A stretch of 64,000 bases of DNA from the NCBI GenBank assembly GCA_028583405.1, contig CM053261.1, forward strand, positions 14,934,783 through 14,998,782, read 5' to 3'. Position numbers and translations under genes: made by a program. Position 1 is the stretch's first letter. Every line of letters begins with the position of its first letter. This document shows positions 36,241 to 49,900 of the stretch, in pieces. The notes under the pieces are model-generated. The model made no database searches and was not told where the DNA came from. It saw only the letters and a list, made by a program, of their open reading frames with translations. Source of the stretch: Pogonophryne albipinna. Lineage: Eukaryota; Chordata; Actinopteri; Perciformes; Artedidraconidae.

Positions 36241-37697
36241 GTGCCACTTGGCTGGATATGCACTATCTGGAAAGAATTCTGCTATAACATTTTGAATCAC
36301 TGTTATCGCTATGGAAATTGATCCAAGATGAATTGGAGGCAGCCTCATGGCTAAAAGGGAGTCAAGCACAGTCAAGCAGTTCAACCAATGCCATATTGAC
36401 AAAGCGAGCATTGACTCTTTGGAAAGTGCAATGTTTAATCTATGCCATTCATTTTTTGACCTTACTGATAAAACAATTCATCCCTGGAGGAAGACTGCTT
36501 TGAACTGAAAGCCAGTTGCATTTCCCAATAACAGACATTTTTTGACTAAAAAAAGAAATTCAGGTTGCATACAGACTTTGATGCTGAAGCAGCTACTGCA
36601 GCTGATGCTTCCGGCTATGTTGTTGAAATCTGAAGTGTGTGTACACCTCGTGCCAAAGTATTGCTTGTGAACATGTGATACAGAGATTAAAAACAGAGAA
36701 TTCCCTACACTTTCTGGCACAAACTTGCAAAGGAGTTCCCCTCTTCACCACTTTCTCCAAACCAAAGATTAGTTTGAAGAACTAACTTATATTAGAGTAT
36801 CTCCTAGCAAATAAAGCACATTTTGTGAAATGTGAAAACAGATTAGTTCCCAGGTGCACTGGAACATAATCCAGAGTATGATTAGATGACAGAAAATATC
36901 CTACATATTTTGACAATTATAATATTGTTTTGATCAATTGAGTGTGGATATATACGGTTTGTGTCATCTTTATGGTATACAGGGATTTTACAGGGGTCAG
37001 GTAACCTTTCTAATATATATTGTGGCATGTATTTAATAAAGAATCTTCTCATCTGTACAGTATGTGCATCAAAACAGTTGTTAGAGAAATACATCACATT
37101 TCAAGGCTATACTAGAGGATAACCTTTCTCTGTTAGGCACAGCACATTGTGACTTTAACAGTGAATGAGGGTATAAGCCTACACACACTCAGCCTGTAAA
37201 ACTGACCAATTTCTCTTGAGTTTTTAAAAAACGACGTTCCATCACTTGAGCTGCAGTGTCTTGCAGGGCTACAATCTTTAAAGTGAATCGACAACTTACG
37301 TTCTCATAAATGGTTGAAGAAGCTCCACTCCCTGTGGGCTTTATGGTAGTGCTAGGCTAATACAGGTACTCGGGGTTAGCAAACAAACAAGAGCGCCGGA
37401 GTGGGTTGCACTTAAGCTTTGACCGGCCATGACTGAGGAGAGTGTGTGACAAAATGTCTGAGGTTAAATGCTTGCATACATATTTCATGGCCTCCTGGAG
37501 CTCTCTTTATCTCTCGGTCTTTGTTCCTTTTCGAGGAAAGGAGAGATGCTAAATCAAACAGAGGTGCGGATTTTAATAATATGTTTCTAATGGCTGTCAT
37601 GACCCTTTTTTGGTGAAATGTATCCTTTTTTTTTCTCAAACACATACAAATTAAAACCTAAAACAATGGGGAAAATGCTCCATAAAGTGCACAAACT

Positions 37698-37711
37698 CCC
37701 CCCCCCCCCCC
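37698..37711. repeat. C homopolymer run
   Basis: About 14 consecutive C residues; otherwise unremarkable intron sequence. Confidence 0.9.
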
Positions 37712-38814
37712 ATTCCTGACACCTTTTTTTGGCAAAACGTTAATAATTTCCAACAATATGGCTCTCGTCAAGAGCACATATTGCAAGATGTGCATGCCTC
37801 CCTTAACCATCAACACATGTTCATTTTATGCAGTATTATTTTTGTTTTTGTTTGCTGTATTCCTAATGTCTTACATCTGTTAGAAGCAGCTACCCAGATA
37901 TTTGTTTTTTTCCAGACCCCAAGTCAAAACTGGCTTCTTATTTTGAGTTCAATGTCAGCTAAAGCTCTGGTGCCTTTATTTCTCCTTTTCATCTCCCTTA
38001 TCTGCAGTTACACCCTTATCATGTTTTAACAGTGTCTCATAAGCAGTAGATGTAAACAGCCGCCTCAGTCAACTTATTCCTGGTGGTCTCACGGTGCCCA
38101 GTACATTTTATTTGTGTTGTTGGACTGCAAACTTCTTATTGTTCTTGTTTATGGCTTTTGTGACAGTGTGTATGTTTATGCATGTGTTTGTTTACACATT
38201 TCTTAACTTGTTTAATGAATGTTTACACATTTCTTAACTCTAGTCCAGCTTTTATTTCCAAATTCCTGTCTATAGTGCATTGCTTTCACAGCAGTGTGTA
38301 AAGCACTGCCGTTTGCAATCCAATCCCCATTTTGTTCTATTTAATGACAATACCCAAGTATTAAAATGCCTGTTGAACCGAATGAACATAAGAGACAGAA
38401 CAAAAACTAGTAGCTTGACAATATAAACAGGAAAATAATCACATCTAATTTAAAGATAGATTCTAATGGACATATAACATCTTACAAAAGGCAGGATGTT
38501 GTTCTACTGTCCACTCCAAACACAAATCCAACACATCTGCTTTCTGTCGTGCTTTTTACAGTACTACGGCTTCCACAGATGACATTTTTTTATGGATTTG
38601 TTGTCAAAGCACTAAAGATATTCATTGCTATCGGGATGTTAAGAGCATTCCATGGAATATAACAAGTGTATCTCAAGCCGGTTTCTCAAACTTACCTACC
38701 CCACCTTTAACAAACCTGTTACAAATGTGTTGTTCAACACATTTGAGCCTTTGCCACATTTATTTGATCACCATGGACACCTTTGATCTCTGGACACGAT
38801 GTTAGCTCAAATAT

Positions 38815-39430
38815 AAACACCTGTGTCATGGAACACGATGATGTCATAACTCCAACTGACATGCTCAGAGCAGCAGACTTCAGATAATGGTTAATGGTCC
38901 TGCCCTCAACAGCTCTACGTCAATTATGGGGTGTCATCATATGCCGTTTCCATGGAAACGCATCCCTCGCCATAAAACACAATGTCACTATAGCTCCAAT
39001 GGACATGGTCCGGTCGTCCCACAATCTTCACCTGTATATCACCTCTCCATGCCTCAACAGCTCTACATCAAATCTGACATCTCACCATATGCCGTTTCCA
39101 TGGAAACGCATCCCTTGACATAAAACACGATGTTGTCGTAACTCCTATGAAATTGTTCATAAAGTGCTCAAACTTCACATGTGTGCTTCACAGCCGTGAA
39201 TACATCTACGGGGCAGTTTTGAGATTTCTTCAAATGCCGTTGCCATGGCAACACAATGCTCGCCATGAAACACGGTTTTCTCATAACTTCATTGAAAATG
39301 TTCCAAATGGCCCAAAACTTCACAGGTTTGGTAACGATGCAGCCATCAATGCATCTAAGCGTATTATGGGATGTCATCAAATGATGTTGGCATGGCGACA
39401 GATCATTCACCATCAAGTTAGTTCAAAAGT
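38815..39430. repeat. degenerate tandem array, about 147-bp units with palindromic core
   Basis: Four diverged units carry a core of the form ccgtttccatggaaacg at 38944-38960, 39092-39108, 39237-39253 (ccgttgccatggcaaca) and about 39384-39400 (diverged). The core-to-core spacings are 148, 145 and 147 bp. Flanking words also recur: tctacatcaat, atgtcatc, ataaaacac and aacttcac. The units are too diverged to code for protein; the crossing ORFs are chance. Confidence 0.85.
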
Positions 39431-40171
39431 TTGCAGTTCAAATATTCTGCTGCTTTTCCAAGCCTTTTTACTTTATTTTCGTCTCATCACACATTCAAGC
39501 ACCCAGTGTTCATGTATCATTTCAGTCTAAATTCTTAACTTTCTTCTTACACATTACATTTCAGCATAGCAGTTTAGCGTCAGCTTTTCAGCATAAGGCA
39601 TTCCCACTAGCAATTTCTTCAGGAATTGCATTCTCTAGTTTTCTTTCATATGCTTATTTGAAAAGACCTTTCATATTTGACATTGTCCACTTTGACAAGT
39701 GCAATACAAAAGCAGACAACAAAGTAACATAACTATTTGAGAAACTACAAGTCCAGATGTAATTTCAAAGGCATCTTCTTGAGTCATTTATGCTGACTGA
39801 GAGATTTTGATATTGTGCCGTGTGGCGTAACATGTATTGTATGTATTTATTTGGACTACTGTCCTAAGCAACTTTACCTCAAATAAATAATATTCTAATC
39901 TGAATATCAGAGGCATAATAAAGTTGACAGCTGTTTTATTTAACACAAATTGTGTTTGATTGCATTTTATTTTCAAACTCTTCAATGAGAATATAGTATA
40001 CTGTTGGCTAATACCAATTACTCAAACCATGACTTCTACTTTTATAGTTGATGCTGCTAATGTAATACAAATAATAATAAAGGTATGATTATATGATATA
40101 CCTCAATTGCAATCAAAATTATTTTCATCAAACAATTCACTGATGAAGCACTCATTTGCAGATGCAGAGTT

Positions 40172-40187
40172 TATATATATATATATA
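40172..40187. repeat. (TA)n microsatellite
   Basis: Short run of eight TA units in intron sequence. Confidence 0.9.
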
Positions 40188-42345
40188 TTTCTGGGTATTA
40201 TGAAGAAAAACGGATACAAAGATGCCAGTATCTGATGCTCTCACCTTCCCAGAAAATGCTATTCAGCACAAGGAAGGGCAGCGGTTGTACACTCAGCAAA
40301 AAAGAAACTGAAGGACCAGCTACTCCAAAAAAGCCAAATGAACAAGACTAGGCTGGCTTTCACCAAATCGCTGATACAGCCTATGGGAATTTCTGTCTGT
40401 CAGAAAGTGAAACCTTTGACCGTGACTCTCTGTCCATAAATAGTGTTTGACCCTTATTTCTCTCAGGCTCAAGAAGAGATCCCCCCTCTGCTGAAAGTCA
40501 GTGAGACACGATGCAATGTTTTCAGACTCTTCAACAATGCCCGGAGGCAGGTGGTGATATGGCTTGCAGTGCAGTTTGGAAGATTGATTAGAGTACTCCC
40601 ATTCCACGCATAATGTCATATTACACTGTGTAGAATTCAGCACACATCATGCCACATTCAATTTCAAACGTCATAGAAACACCCACTAAAAGCCAAGACA
40701 AAACAAATAGTTAACTAAATAAAATGACAAACTGTAACAAATGTGCTAAGACTCTTATGTATTTATTGCTAATTTAGTGTCAATTTGTGCCATGTTTTTA
40801 AAATTGAGAGTCAGTTATGGACCTTTTCAAAGCCATCCTGTCCGGCATTCATATACACAGAGACAGATGTAGCCATGAGGGAAATGGCGGAAAGATTTCT
40901 GAAGATATTTAGACCTTACCAACCCCTGCTGTTTTAATTTGGAGGAAATCTGCTAGAGGCAGAAAACAAAAAAAAAGGAATTAAATTGCTGGATATTCGT
41001 TTTTTTTCATTAAACTACCTTTTATTGCGTCCTTTCACAAAATGTTGTTTTTCTGTTCAGCCAACCTATGCCTACATGTATGTGGGTACATTCACACACA
41101 CACTTTAGTCACATCTCTATTTCCTTGTTTGCTCTCCTCCCCTTCACGGCTTAGGGAGCAAATGAGTGCAGAGGGGATCGATAGGAAGGAACCAGGGGTT
41201 CATGCCAGCTCTGATTCCATCTGTGATATTATATTTGCAATTGTTTCAATAGGAGCGGAGCAGGGAAGCTATTTTTGATTTCTCTGACAGCACTGCTACT
41301 GGAAGGGTGGCAGGTACATGAGAGGAGAGTAAGAGGTTGGACAGATACATAGACAAAGAATAAAGGGTTGAAAAAGACAATGGATACAGAGATGACTGGA
41401 GAATGGACGAGACAGAAAAAGAAAGAGCCAGCGTGAGGAAGAGATGGATCGACAGTAGATGCCATGGGTGTTGAAGCAAAGACAATTCTTTTGGGAATAA
41501 CATGCAGATAAGAAAGCCAGAAGGGATCAAGAGCAGCAGGAAAAGGAGCCTGACATGAACATATGAGGAGATGGAAAGAGAAAAAAATAAAAGGGGAAAA
41601 GAACATGACGACATCATTTTGATAATATGACTGTTTGAACAATATCAATGTTGGTTAACTGTGAATACCCAATCACAATAAGCGTATATTTTGTAATTCA
41701 AGACACATGTTTTTTGTATTAATTAAAATCATTGAATAAATAATAGTTTTATGTTGCATTTCACATGATGAATAAGTAAGCAAATAATGTGGACCCAATG
41801 CTTGCCTTTATATAAGAAAAATAATGAAAACAAAATCAGGAACAGATCTCTAATCTAAACGTGTTCAGATACCAAATAGTGCATGATAAGGTAAGAAGAT
41901 AAGATAGTACTTTATTGATCCCAATTTGGGAAATTGTTTTGTTACAGCAGCATAAAAGACAAGGCATTTTACAATAAAACAAAATTACAAAATAAACAAG
42001 AAGAATAGAAAGAAAAAGAAAAGAAAATAGAAAATATACAAGCAGATAATATATATACAAATATATATATTCAAAATATATGACATATGGAATATTGAAC
42101 AGATTATGTATGAGTAAAATGTACAACGTGGTTTTATTTCAAGAGAAACTATGGAGCAGAGAGTTCTCTTCAAGCCAGAGGTGATTTATTGTACATTGTT
42201 ATTGCAGTGGGCAGGAATGTGTTCCTGTATCGGTCCTTGTGACAGCGGAGCTGCAGCAGTCTGTTGGAGAAGGAGCTCCGCTGACTGTCCAGCTGCAGGT
42301 GGAGAGGATGGGTGGGGTTATCCATGATGGACAACAGCCTGTCCA

Positions 42346-43236
42346 GTGTCCAATATTATAAGGAATCATTCTGTACATTTTCATTGTTATGCAGATGATA
42401 CTCAACTATATTTATCAATCAAGCCTGATGAAATTAATCATCTAAATAAAATTCAAGACTGCCTCAAGGACTTAAAAACGTGGATGACCTTAAACTTTTT
42501 GATGTTTAACACGACCAAAACTGAAGTTATTGTACTTGGCCCGAAGAATCTACGAAACAAATTATCTAAAGATATACTAACTATGGATGGCATTAATTTG
42601 GCCTCCAGTGAGACTGTAAGGAATCTTGGTGTTATATTTGATCAGGATTTATCCTTTAACGCCCACATAAAATCAATTTCAAGGACCGCCTACTTCCATC
42701 TACGTAACATTGCAAAAATCAGGCATATATTGCCTCAAAACGATGCAGAGAAACTAGTCCATGCATTTGTTACTTCAAGGCTGGATTATTGTAACTCTTT
42801 ATTATCAGGGTGTACCAAGAAGTCAGTCAAGTCGCTTCAGCTGATTCAAAATGCTGCAGCTCGTGTACTAACCAGAGTTAGGAAAAGGGACCACATTACT
42901 CCTGTTCTGACTGCCTTACACTGGCTCCCTATAGAACACAGGATAGAATTTAAAATTCTTCTTCTCGCCTACAAAGCCCTTAATGGACAGGCGCCATCTT
43001 ACCTTAAAGAACTCATTATACCCTACTGTCCTACTAGGGCATTGCGTTCCAAGAATGCAGGGTTGTTGGTTGTTCCTAGAGTCTCTAAAAGTACAATGGG
43101 AGCCAGAGCCTTTTCTTATCAAGCTCCACATTTGTGGAATCAGCTTCCAGTTTGTGTTCGGGCGGCAGACACCCTATCCGTTTTTAAGAGTGCGCTTAAG
43201 ACCTTCCTTTTTGATAAAGCTTATAGTTACGGCTGA
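42346..43236 (+). CDS. C-terminal half of a LINE reverse transcriptase, open frame
   Basis: A 296-codon uninterrupted frame beginning at the RT catalytic motif (HFHCYADDTQLYLS). It continues with the downstream region: LKTWMTLNFLMFNTTKTEV, VRNLGVIFDQDLSF, LVHAFVTSRLDYCNSLLSG, LQLIQNAAARVL, TALHWLPIEHRIEFK, LWNQLPVCVR and VFKSALKTFLF. The element is 5'-truncated at insertion, so the endonuclease and the first RT motifs were never present here and the piece cannot act alone. The absence of frame breaks suggests a fairly recent insertion. Its first codons lie in the host LINE junction, so the ATG is not a natural start. Confidence 0.85.
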   Translation: MSNIIRNHSVHFHCYADDTQLYLSIKPDEINHLNKIQDCLKDLKTWMTLNFLMFNTTKTEVIVLGPKNLRNKLSKDILTMDGINLASSETVRNLGVIFDQDLSFNAHIKSISRTAYFHLRNIAKIRHILPQNDAEKLVHAFVTSRLDYCNSLLSGCTKKSVKSLQLIQNAAARVLTRVRKRDHITPVLTALHWLPIEHRIEFKILLLAYKALNGQAPSYLKELIIPYCPTRALRSKNAGLLVVPRVSKSTMGARAFSYQAPHLWNQLPVCVRAADTLSVFKSALKTFLFDKAYSYG

Positions 43237-43843
43237 TTAGATTCAGCTCCTAGTTTTGCTGATATAGGCTTAGTTTGTCGGGGGACATCTTACTTCTTCC
43301 TTCTCTCTGTCTATACCTGTGTACTCTCATGTTCCGATTAACCCAGCTTCCCCAAATGTCTTTCTTTTTGGTGTCTATATACGCTGGGATCCGGAGTCAT
43401 GGATGATCCTGCGGTCCTGTGTCCTGCATCGCGAGCCCTGGATCTTGAGTCGTGGCTGTGGTCGTGGATCATAGGTCCTGGATGGATATCCTCGTGGATT
43501 CATCTTCCTATTATACACACATGCATTTCCAAACATTTGGACTACCTATGTTGCAAATGTATTATCTTTTCAATTTACACACGGCATCTATTGCACGTCT
43601 GTCCGTCCTGGGAGAGGGATCCCTCCTCTGTTGCTCTCCCTGAGGTTTCTATCATTTTTCCCTTTAAAACTGTGGGTTTTCTCTGGAAGTTTTTCCTTGT
43701 ACGATGTGAGGGTCTAAGGACAGAGGGTGTCGTATTGTCATACTGATATTTTGTACAAACTGTGAAGTCCACTGAGACAAATGTAACATTTGTGATATTG
43801 GGCTATATAAATAAACATTGATTTATTGATTGATTGATTGTCC
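42347..43843 (+). mobile_element. plus-strand LINE (L2/CR1-like), 5'-truncated, nested
   Basis: Insert 42352-43838, with tgtcc at both junctions (42347-42351 and 43839-43843) as the apparent target duplication. Removing the insert and one copy restores continuity of the minus-strand LINE. The 3' UTR contains the typical ggttttctctggaag and ends gggctatataaataaacatt followed by an (ATTG)n tail. Confidence 0.88.
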
Positions 43844-46280
43844 TCCTCTCCACCACAGCTTCAAAGGGGTCCAGCTTGATGCCGATGACAGACCCAGCTT
43901 TCCTGATCAGTTTATTGATCCTGCAGGTGTCACCGGCTCTGATGCTGCCCCCCCAGCAGACCGCAGCAAAGAAGAGTGCACTGGCCACAACAGACTGGTA
44001 GAAGATCTCCAGCATCTTGCTGCATACGTTGAAGGATCTCAGCTTCCTCCGAAAATAGAGTCTGTTCATCCCCTTCTTGTACACAGCGTCAGTGTTGATC
44101 CTCCAGTTCAGCCCATTGTCTAAGTGCACTCCGAGGTATTTGTAGTCCTCCACAACAGCCACATCCTCTCCCAGAATGCACAGGGGCAGAGGAGATTCCT
44201 CTTCCTCCTGAAATCAATGACCATCTCTCTGGTCTTGGCCACATTCAGAAGCAGATGATTTCCTCCAGTCCACTCTACAAAATCACCCACCAGCGCTCTG
44301 CACTCCTCCTCCCGTCCATCCCTTATACTGCAGAGTCATCCGAAGACTTCTGCAGGTGGCATGACTCTGAGTTGTATTGAAAGTCAGAGGTGTATATGGT
44401 GAACAGGAAAGGAGACAGCACCGTCCCCTGTGGGGCTCCAATACTACCAACCACCACATCAGACAGCACACTGCCCAGCCGGACGTACTGTGGTCTGTCC
44501 GTGAGGTAGTTGGTAATCCAGGAGATGGTGGACGAGTTTACCCTCATAGCCTGCAGCTTGTCACTCAGTAGCCGTGGCTGGATCGTGTTGAATGCGCTGG
44601 AGAAATCAAAAAAGGTGATTCTCACAGTGCAACCCGATCCATTCAGGTATGAGTGAGCACGCTGCAGCAGGTAAATAATGGCATCGTCCACGTCTAATGA
44701 CAATGTTATAGTTGTAGCATATAATCCATACCGTTGTAGAGGACATAACGGTATGGGTTAGAGGTGACACAGTTTAAAAGGGTTCATGGCAGGAGATTTA
44801 AATACAAAAACCCAAGTTAGACTCATGTGGTATTGCAATTGTCTCCTATGGCGTTTGCCAAGAGACTTCAAATGAAAATGTATCGACAGTTGAAAGCACT
44901 CAAAAAGACATTTGTGGAATTCAAAACACAAGGAACAGACATAAATCCCCACTCTACAGGATTTGAACATTTACTGTATCAAGTACCGTCATTCCCAGCT
45001 GCTGCAAAAGCATGTAATGTTCCATCTTAGTGAGACACTTTTCCTTTCTCCTAGCTTTTGACTATTCTTGTATATTTTAAGGCATCTGCTGTTTGCAGAG
45101 GAACACGACTTAAGTGCTATCTATAGCTCGGCTCTTGCCATGGGCCAGAATAAAATATGGATGTGTCTCCCCATGCTGTGCCGGTTAAACATCACAGGCT
45201 AAGCTCTGATCTCCAACTGCTCCAGACAGGCTGAGGCTCCTCACTGTCAATCAAAAATACACGCAGGTCATGACGTATAAGAACAAGATCCCCATATAAG
45301 AATGTCTCACATAAATGTATCTGTTTGTGGCAGTGTGGAAGGCGGTGAGTTATAAATGTATGGGTGACATATTATGTAAATGTTTAGGGGACAATGACGG
45401 GCAGCATATTCCTGGCAGGAAACACCTGGAAATCCCTACCATAGACTTGTAAGAAATATTGTGTTTAGCTGAAAGTGGTGAGTAAATGGTGACGGCATGG
45501 TTTCTTCAAACATCTATCCTCAATCCCAATGCGAGCCAAGCTGCTCTGTAAGTATTTCAGTGCAATTTGAAATAGTCCATGTAACAATGATAACATGCAT
45601 AATGTAATAGGCACAAACACATTTTCGATACACACATGCATACATTTTATGCAGGCTGAGCAACAGAAACAGGCAGATAGAATATGACATCTTCTATAGA
45701 CATCCTTTGAATACCAATTAACCATTCCCAAGATGCATTGTAGACCATGTTTCAGATCCTATCGCAGAAAACAAGGCAGAAACACGGCAGACAAGGCATG
45801 CTCAGGAGGGTTGATGGTTGTCCTGTCTAATCTTAAAAAAAAACAAGGCAGAAAATGTCACAATGAGCATTGAAAATAATGTTACCTATCCAACCTGGAG
45901 AAAAAGGTATGATTTATTAATATATATGCAATTTCAGAATGTTTTCCTAAGGCTTTGGAGCATTGTTTCTTAGCTCATTGTATATGAACAGCACCAAGAT
46001 TGTTTTAAAATGCTTTGGGCTGTCACAAATGGGTTTACAAATCATCCTTCTCATACACTTTGATGAGTCAACCTCCTCACTCATTTCAAAGAGCTCACCC
46101 AGAGGGTCTCTGACCTAATGGGCTCAGCTCAAATGGCAAAAACCCAGCTGGGCTCTGGGGAACGCCTCGGTGTGCATCTGGCAAAAATAGCAGTAACTCA
46201 TCCCATGTCTCTCCTGTTTCTGAAGCAGTTGAGGGTTTTATTGGAACACTCTAGCAGCCTATTAGTCTGAGTGGTAAGAA

Positions 46281-46469
46281 GTGGTTACATCCCTTGGAGC
46301 ATTGGAAAAAGTGTACAACCCAAAACAAAACTGAGGTTATGGTCAGGATATTGTCCTATACATGACTGATAACTCTGAGCACAGCAGCAGTAATTTGTAT
46401 AGCAGTTACCTTTCTTAAAGGGTAGGCTTCCACGTAATCCAAGCGTAGCAATTTGGGTCAAAGCAATCT
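46281..46469. repeat. 189-bp dispersed repeat, copy 1
   Basis: Nearly the same sequence as 53734-53924, in the same orientation: gtggttacatcccttgg, then acccaaaacaaaactgagg, cttaaagggtaggcttcca and aatccaagcgtagcaattt. The family is not recognised; no terminal repeats or duplications are evident. Confidence 0.9.
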
Positions 46470-46698
46470 ACTTCTGCTTCTGGATTTTGACCTTCTCCTG
46501 CCTGTCTGCTGTCTCTCTCTATGTGCAGCGGCAGGAAGCTCTTGAACATCTTAGCCAAGGTGAACAAAATGGACTCTGTGGACAAGTAGGGTCAATCCTG
46601 ACTGAAAGCTCTCCTCAAAAGCTCCTTCAATGCCACCTTTGTCTTTCCTGTGTGCTGGGATCTTTGGAGCATATACTTTCAATTCTCCTAATTTATAA

Positions 46699-46926
46699 GG
46701 GCATGTGGCGCAGTGGGTTTGTGCGTTGGTGTTGGGATCAGAGGAGCACAGGTTCAAACCCCACTGCAGTCAGCATGTCGTTGTGTCCCTGGGCAAGACA
46801 CTTCACCCCAAATTGCTCCTGTGGGGATTGCCCACAGTATTGTATGTATGTATGTCGTATGTAATGTTATAACACCACATGTTGGCGAAATGGTGAAGCG
46901 CTTGTCATCATCCACAAATGTAATTT
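46699..46926 (+). mobile_element. tRNA-derived SINE, plus orientation
   Basis: A pol III promoter is visible: box A gtggcgcagtgg (46705-46716) and box B ggttcaaaccc (46751-46761). A body containing gggcaagacacttcacccc and a GTAT-rich stretch at 46841-46860 follow. The 3' part (gtgaagcgcttgtcatcatc) resembles the LINE-like tail of fish SINEs. It is not a functional tRNA gene, because the arms outside the A and B boxes do not pair. Confidence 0.75.
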
Positions 46927-49900
46927 AGTTTTCTAATTTCCTTTTTTTCAGCAAATGATTAATGACCAAGCTATGATTCAGATCTAAATGACTTACATCA
47001 AATGGTGAAGCATAGTCCAGCTAAAAACAAGTTTACAATCATATTCTATGCCATTTCTGGATGCTGGGAGCATTTTCTTATAATTCATCATAACAATCTT
47101 GCAGTATCTCAATGAATCCGTTTTTTTTGAAATTATAGATTTTATTAGCATATGCCTATTATGTAGGACTTACATATTTGCCTCGCTGGTTGAAAGGTAA
47201 CCTCCCATATTTTTGTTTAAAAAGTATACTCTTGTCTTTCACATTAAATATGAATTATGGATATGGCTGTCTTATTTAAATTATCTTTTATGAATATTAA
47301 CTTTGTAACACTACATTTTGACTGCAGAGTGAAATGACTTTCTTTATTGTTAAACTATGTTAAACTTTTGATAGATTCCAAAGATAACAAAACATATTAG
47401 AAACTATTTCCATTTCTTTCACGAGTGTAACCGGGGACAATTCCAGCATATATAGGAGCGGAAATGAAGCAGAAAAGACATTATGCAAATATAATTATGA
47501 TGGGGTGCCAATGTATCACACACCGAGGTAATTTACCAGACCCCGAAACAATTCTGTTAATTTAATATGCTGCAAGCAACAAAAATGTTCCTGAAATTGC
47601 ATATTGACCAAAGGCATGCTTTATAGCAGCTATAGCTCCGGATTCTTTCCTGAACAACCTGAATACATAACACATAATGGACACGCATAGTTTAAAGCTA
47701 TTTTAAAAAAGGCATATATTCAAACCTGTAACGTCTAAATTGTCTTGTTTTTTGATTGCCTAACAGGATATGTTATCTCTAAATACCAATAACACTGCTT
47801 TTCCCTTCTCGTGTTTCAGTTTTAATTGCATAAATAAATCATTGAGCTGTCCAGGCAGAAAGTATTGGTGCCCATTAGTCTATTTTTATGTTTGTTGATA
47901 TCGTTCAACTGCCTATTCTCTTTTAGCTTGTTCAGTTTTCTTTCCTAGAGTTTTCAAACCTCCAAAGACACGGTCTATGTGAATGAAAAATAGCATAATA
48001 ACTTTAAGGAACTTAAGAGTGTTTGAAATACAGGGAGCACACGGATATTGAGGGACATATTGACCAATACATTTGGGTGAGCTGCCCAATCCACATTTCA
48101 AAACAGCCTCATAAAGATGGCTCATGAGTTGGCATAATATCGACCCACAGATATTGATCTGGCATGGCCTTGGTGCTTACAAACCCATTTCTACTGGCAG
48201 GTATTGTTTTTCTCCATCACTGACAAAGGCCTCACGTAGGATTGGATTACTCAGCCTTCATTTATCCATGAGTCACTACACCTAGACTCTTTCTTTTCCC
48301 CCCATGTTATATTCTTGTCCTCTTTACTCAAAATCCTCTCATCAGCTGCTGTGGTGTGCTAAGAGGGGTTTGCTCATGCTGCTTTGAAATGTCCTGAAAG
48401 CACAGCGCACTACAGTGTGCAAAGGTCATGGCCAATGAAACTGTCATTGGTACACACTGTGGGCAGAGTAACATTGAATGATGGACTGCTTAAACAATGC
48501 CACATTCATTAGGTTGTTTGTCCGAGTTTATCTTATAAAAACATACAGCTTACATGCTCGATATATCGATCAGGCATTGATGTTTGTGCACACTGGTACA
48601 TATGCTGCGCATCTTTAAATCATCTTCCTGATCACGATACATTGCCCTCATTAAAGAGACAACTTAAATGCTTTCCGCAAAAGGAAGAATGGGAAGTGTT
48701 TGTAATTAACTCCCATCTATTCATTGTGGGGAAGCATGAAAAGCCTGATTCAGTATTAATCAAAAACATTACCCTGAGCTAGCTTGAGCGTGCCAAGCTG
48801 GCAGCCATTTCTCATCAATGATGTCACATTAGCGATCTGAAGCTTGACACTGGATTATTACTCTCCAGTCCTGAGTTCAATTAGAGCTCAGTAAACACTC
48901 AATAAGCTTTGTAATGACAGGGGTTGTGTTGATGATGAAACAATCATTTTGTATTATTATTTATTTAATACATCATTAACGTTGTAAATCTAAAGGAGTC
49001 ACAATAATTTGTCCAGTAGTTATGACTGTAATACCACATAGAGCCACAGTAGGTAACTGGATGATTCATCCCTGCCATGACCTTGTTCATTTCAAGGCCA
49101 CTGAGGAAGTATGGGATAGCAGTGACTGGCTGAATCATTGCTGTGGTTGAGTTTATTTATATATAGCAACTTTACTAAAGACACCTTATTATTTATACAA
49201 TGGTTTTCTCAACTGTGCCTTAGTCGTAGCTGGGGGGGAAAGGGAAGAAAGAACAAGCAGCTACACTGCACTTGATGGAGTCAGGAGGAAAAAATGAGCT
49301 ATTTGTTCAGATTATGTGGAGTGGCTCCACAGGGGGAAGAGTGGAAATCTAAAAAATCCCAGTAGTCCTCCTAGCAAGGGATCTTTGTCAACTGTCTCTT
49401 TTTGGCTATTTTTAAGTGATATTTATTTAAATGTCTACTCCCTCGAAGTTATAATCTAACTATGTTTTAGCAGATTGTTAAAAGCAGAGTGAGCTACATT
49501 TGGTGCCCAAAGCTTTATCTGTGTTTACAATATAAATACCCAGTAATTGCATTGCGGTCTTTACAAACAACATCATTTCACTGAAAGGAAAGAGAGGCAC
49601 ATCAGAAAAGCCTTTTAGGGATATTGACATGCTTAACTATAGTAGAAATATTAATTTACTGGCCGGGCTTTTTGCAGTCGCTACAAAAATATAATCCTTC
49701 TGTATATATAGAACTTTTTTGAAAGCAACCATGAAGCATTTAAAATAACAATCCCAATGCTGAAATTAGGTATTTGTCCATTTGTTGGATCAGTTTTTCA
49801 ACTCAACATCAAGGGCTTTTCAGGGGGAAATAAGCAGCAATATCTTAAGGCTTTGAACATCTTACTTTACCCAGTGAAAGTATATTGAACAAATTATAGT

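Larger units (their letters stand above)
41888..44697 (-). mobile_element. minus-strand LINE (Jockey superfamily), split by another LINE
   Basis: On the minus strand the coding remnant starts 5'-truncated near 44697, runs to about 43844, is interrupted by the plus-strand LINE at 42352-43838, and resumes at 42346. The resumed part encodes the C-terminus (SIMDNPTHPLHLQLD, FSNRLLQLRCHKDRYR). A 3' UTR follows, ending in a polyadenylation-like caataaagtactatcttatc near 41900. It is the only LINE in this window in the same sense as the astrotactin gene. The family name is uncertain. Confidence 0.85.
42199..44697 (-). pseudogene. reverse transcriptase remnant of the minus-strand LINE
   Basis: The parts read on the minus strand are 44697-44323 (FFDFSSAFNTIQPRLL, YVRLGS, GAPQGTVLSPFLFT, LQKSSDDSAV), then a degraded linker around 44323-44162 (REMVIDFRRK in another frame), then 44162-43844 (DYKYLGVHLDNGLNWR, LRSFNVCSKMLEIFYQSVVA, GSVIGIKLDPFEAVVERR). 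After the foreign insertion come the last 50 or so residues at 42346-42199. The usual catalytic F/YxDD reads SSDDSA. Endonuclease and N-terminal RT parts are absent (5' truncation). Frameshifts near 44170-44330 and the LINE insertion make it non-functional. Confidence 0.8.

Noticed and set aside
46699..46775. A tRNA gene suggested by A and B boxes
   Set aside because: The acceptor and anticodon stems do not form, and the segment continues into a SINE body.
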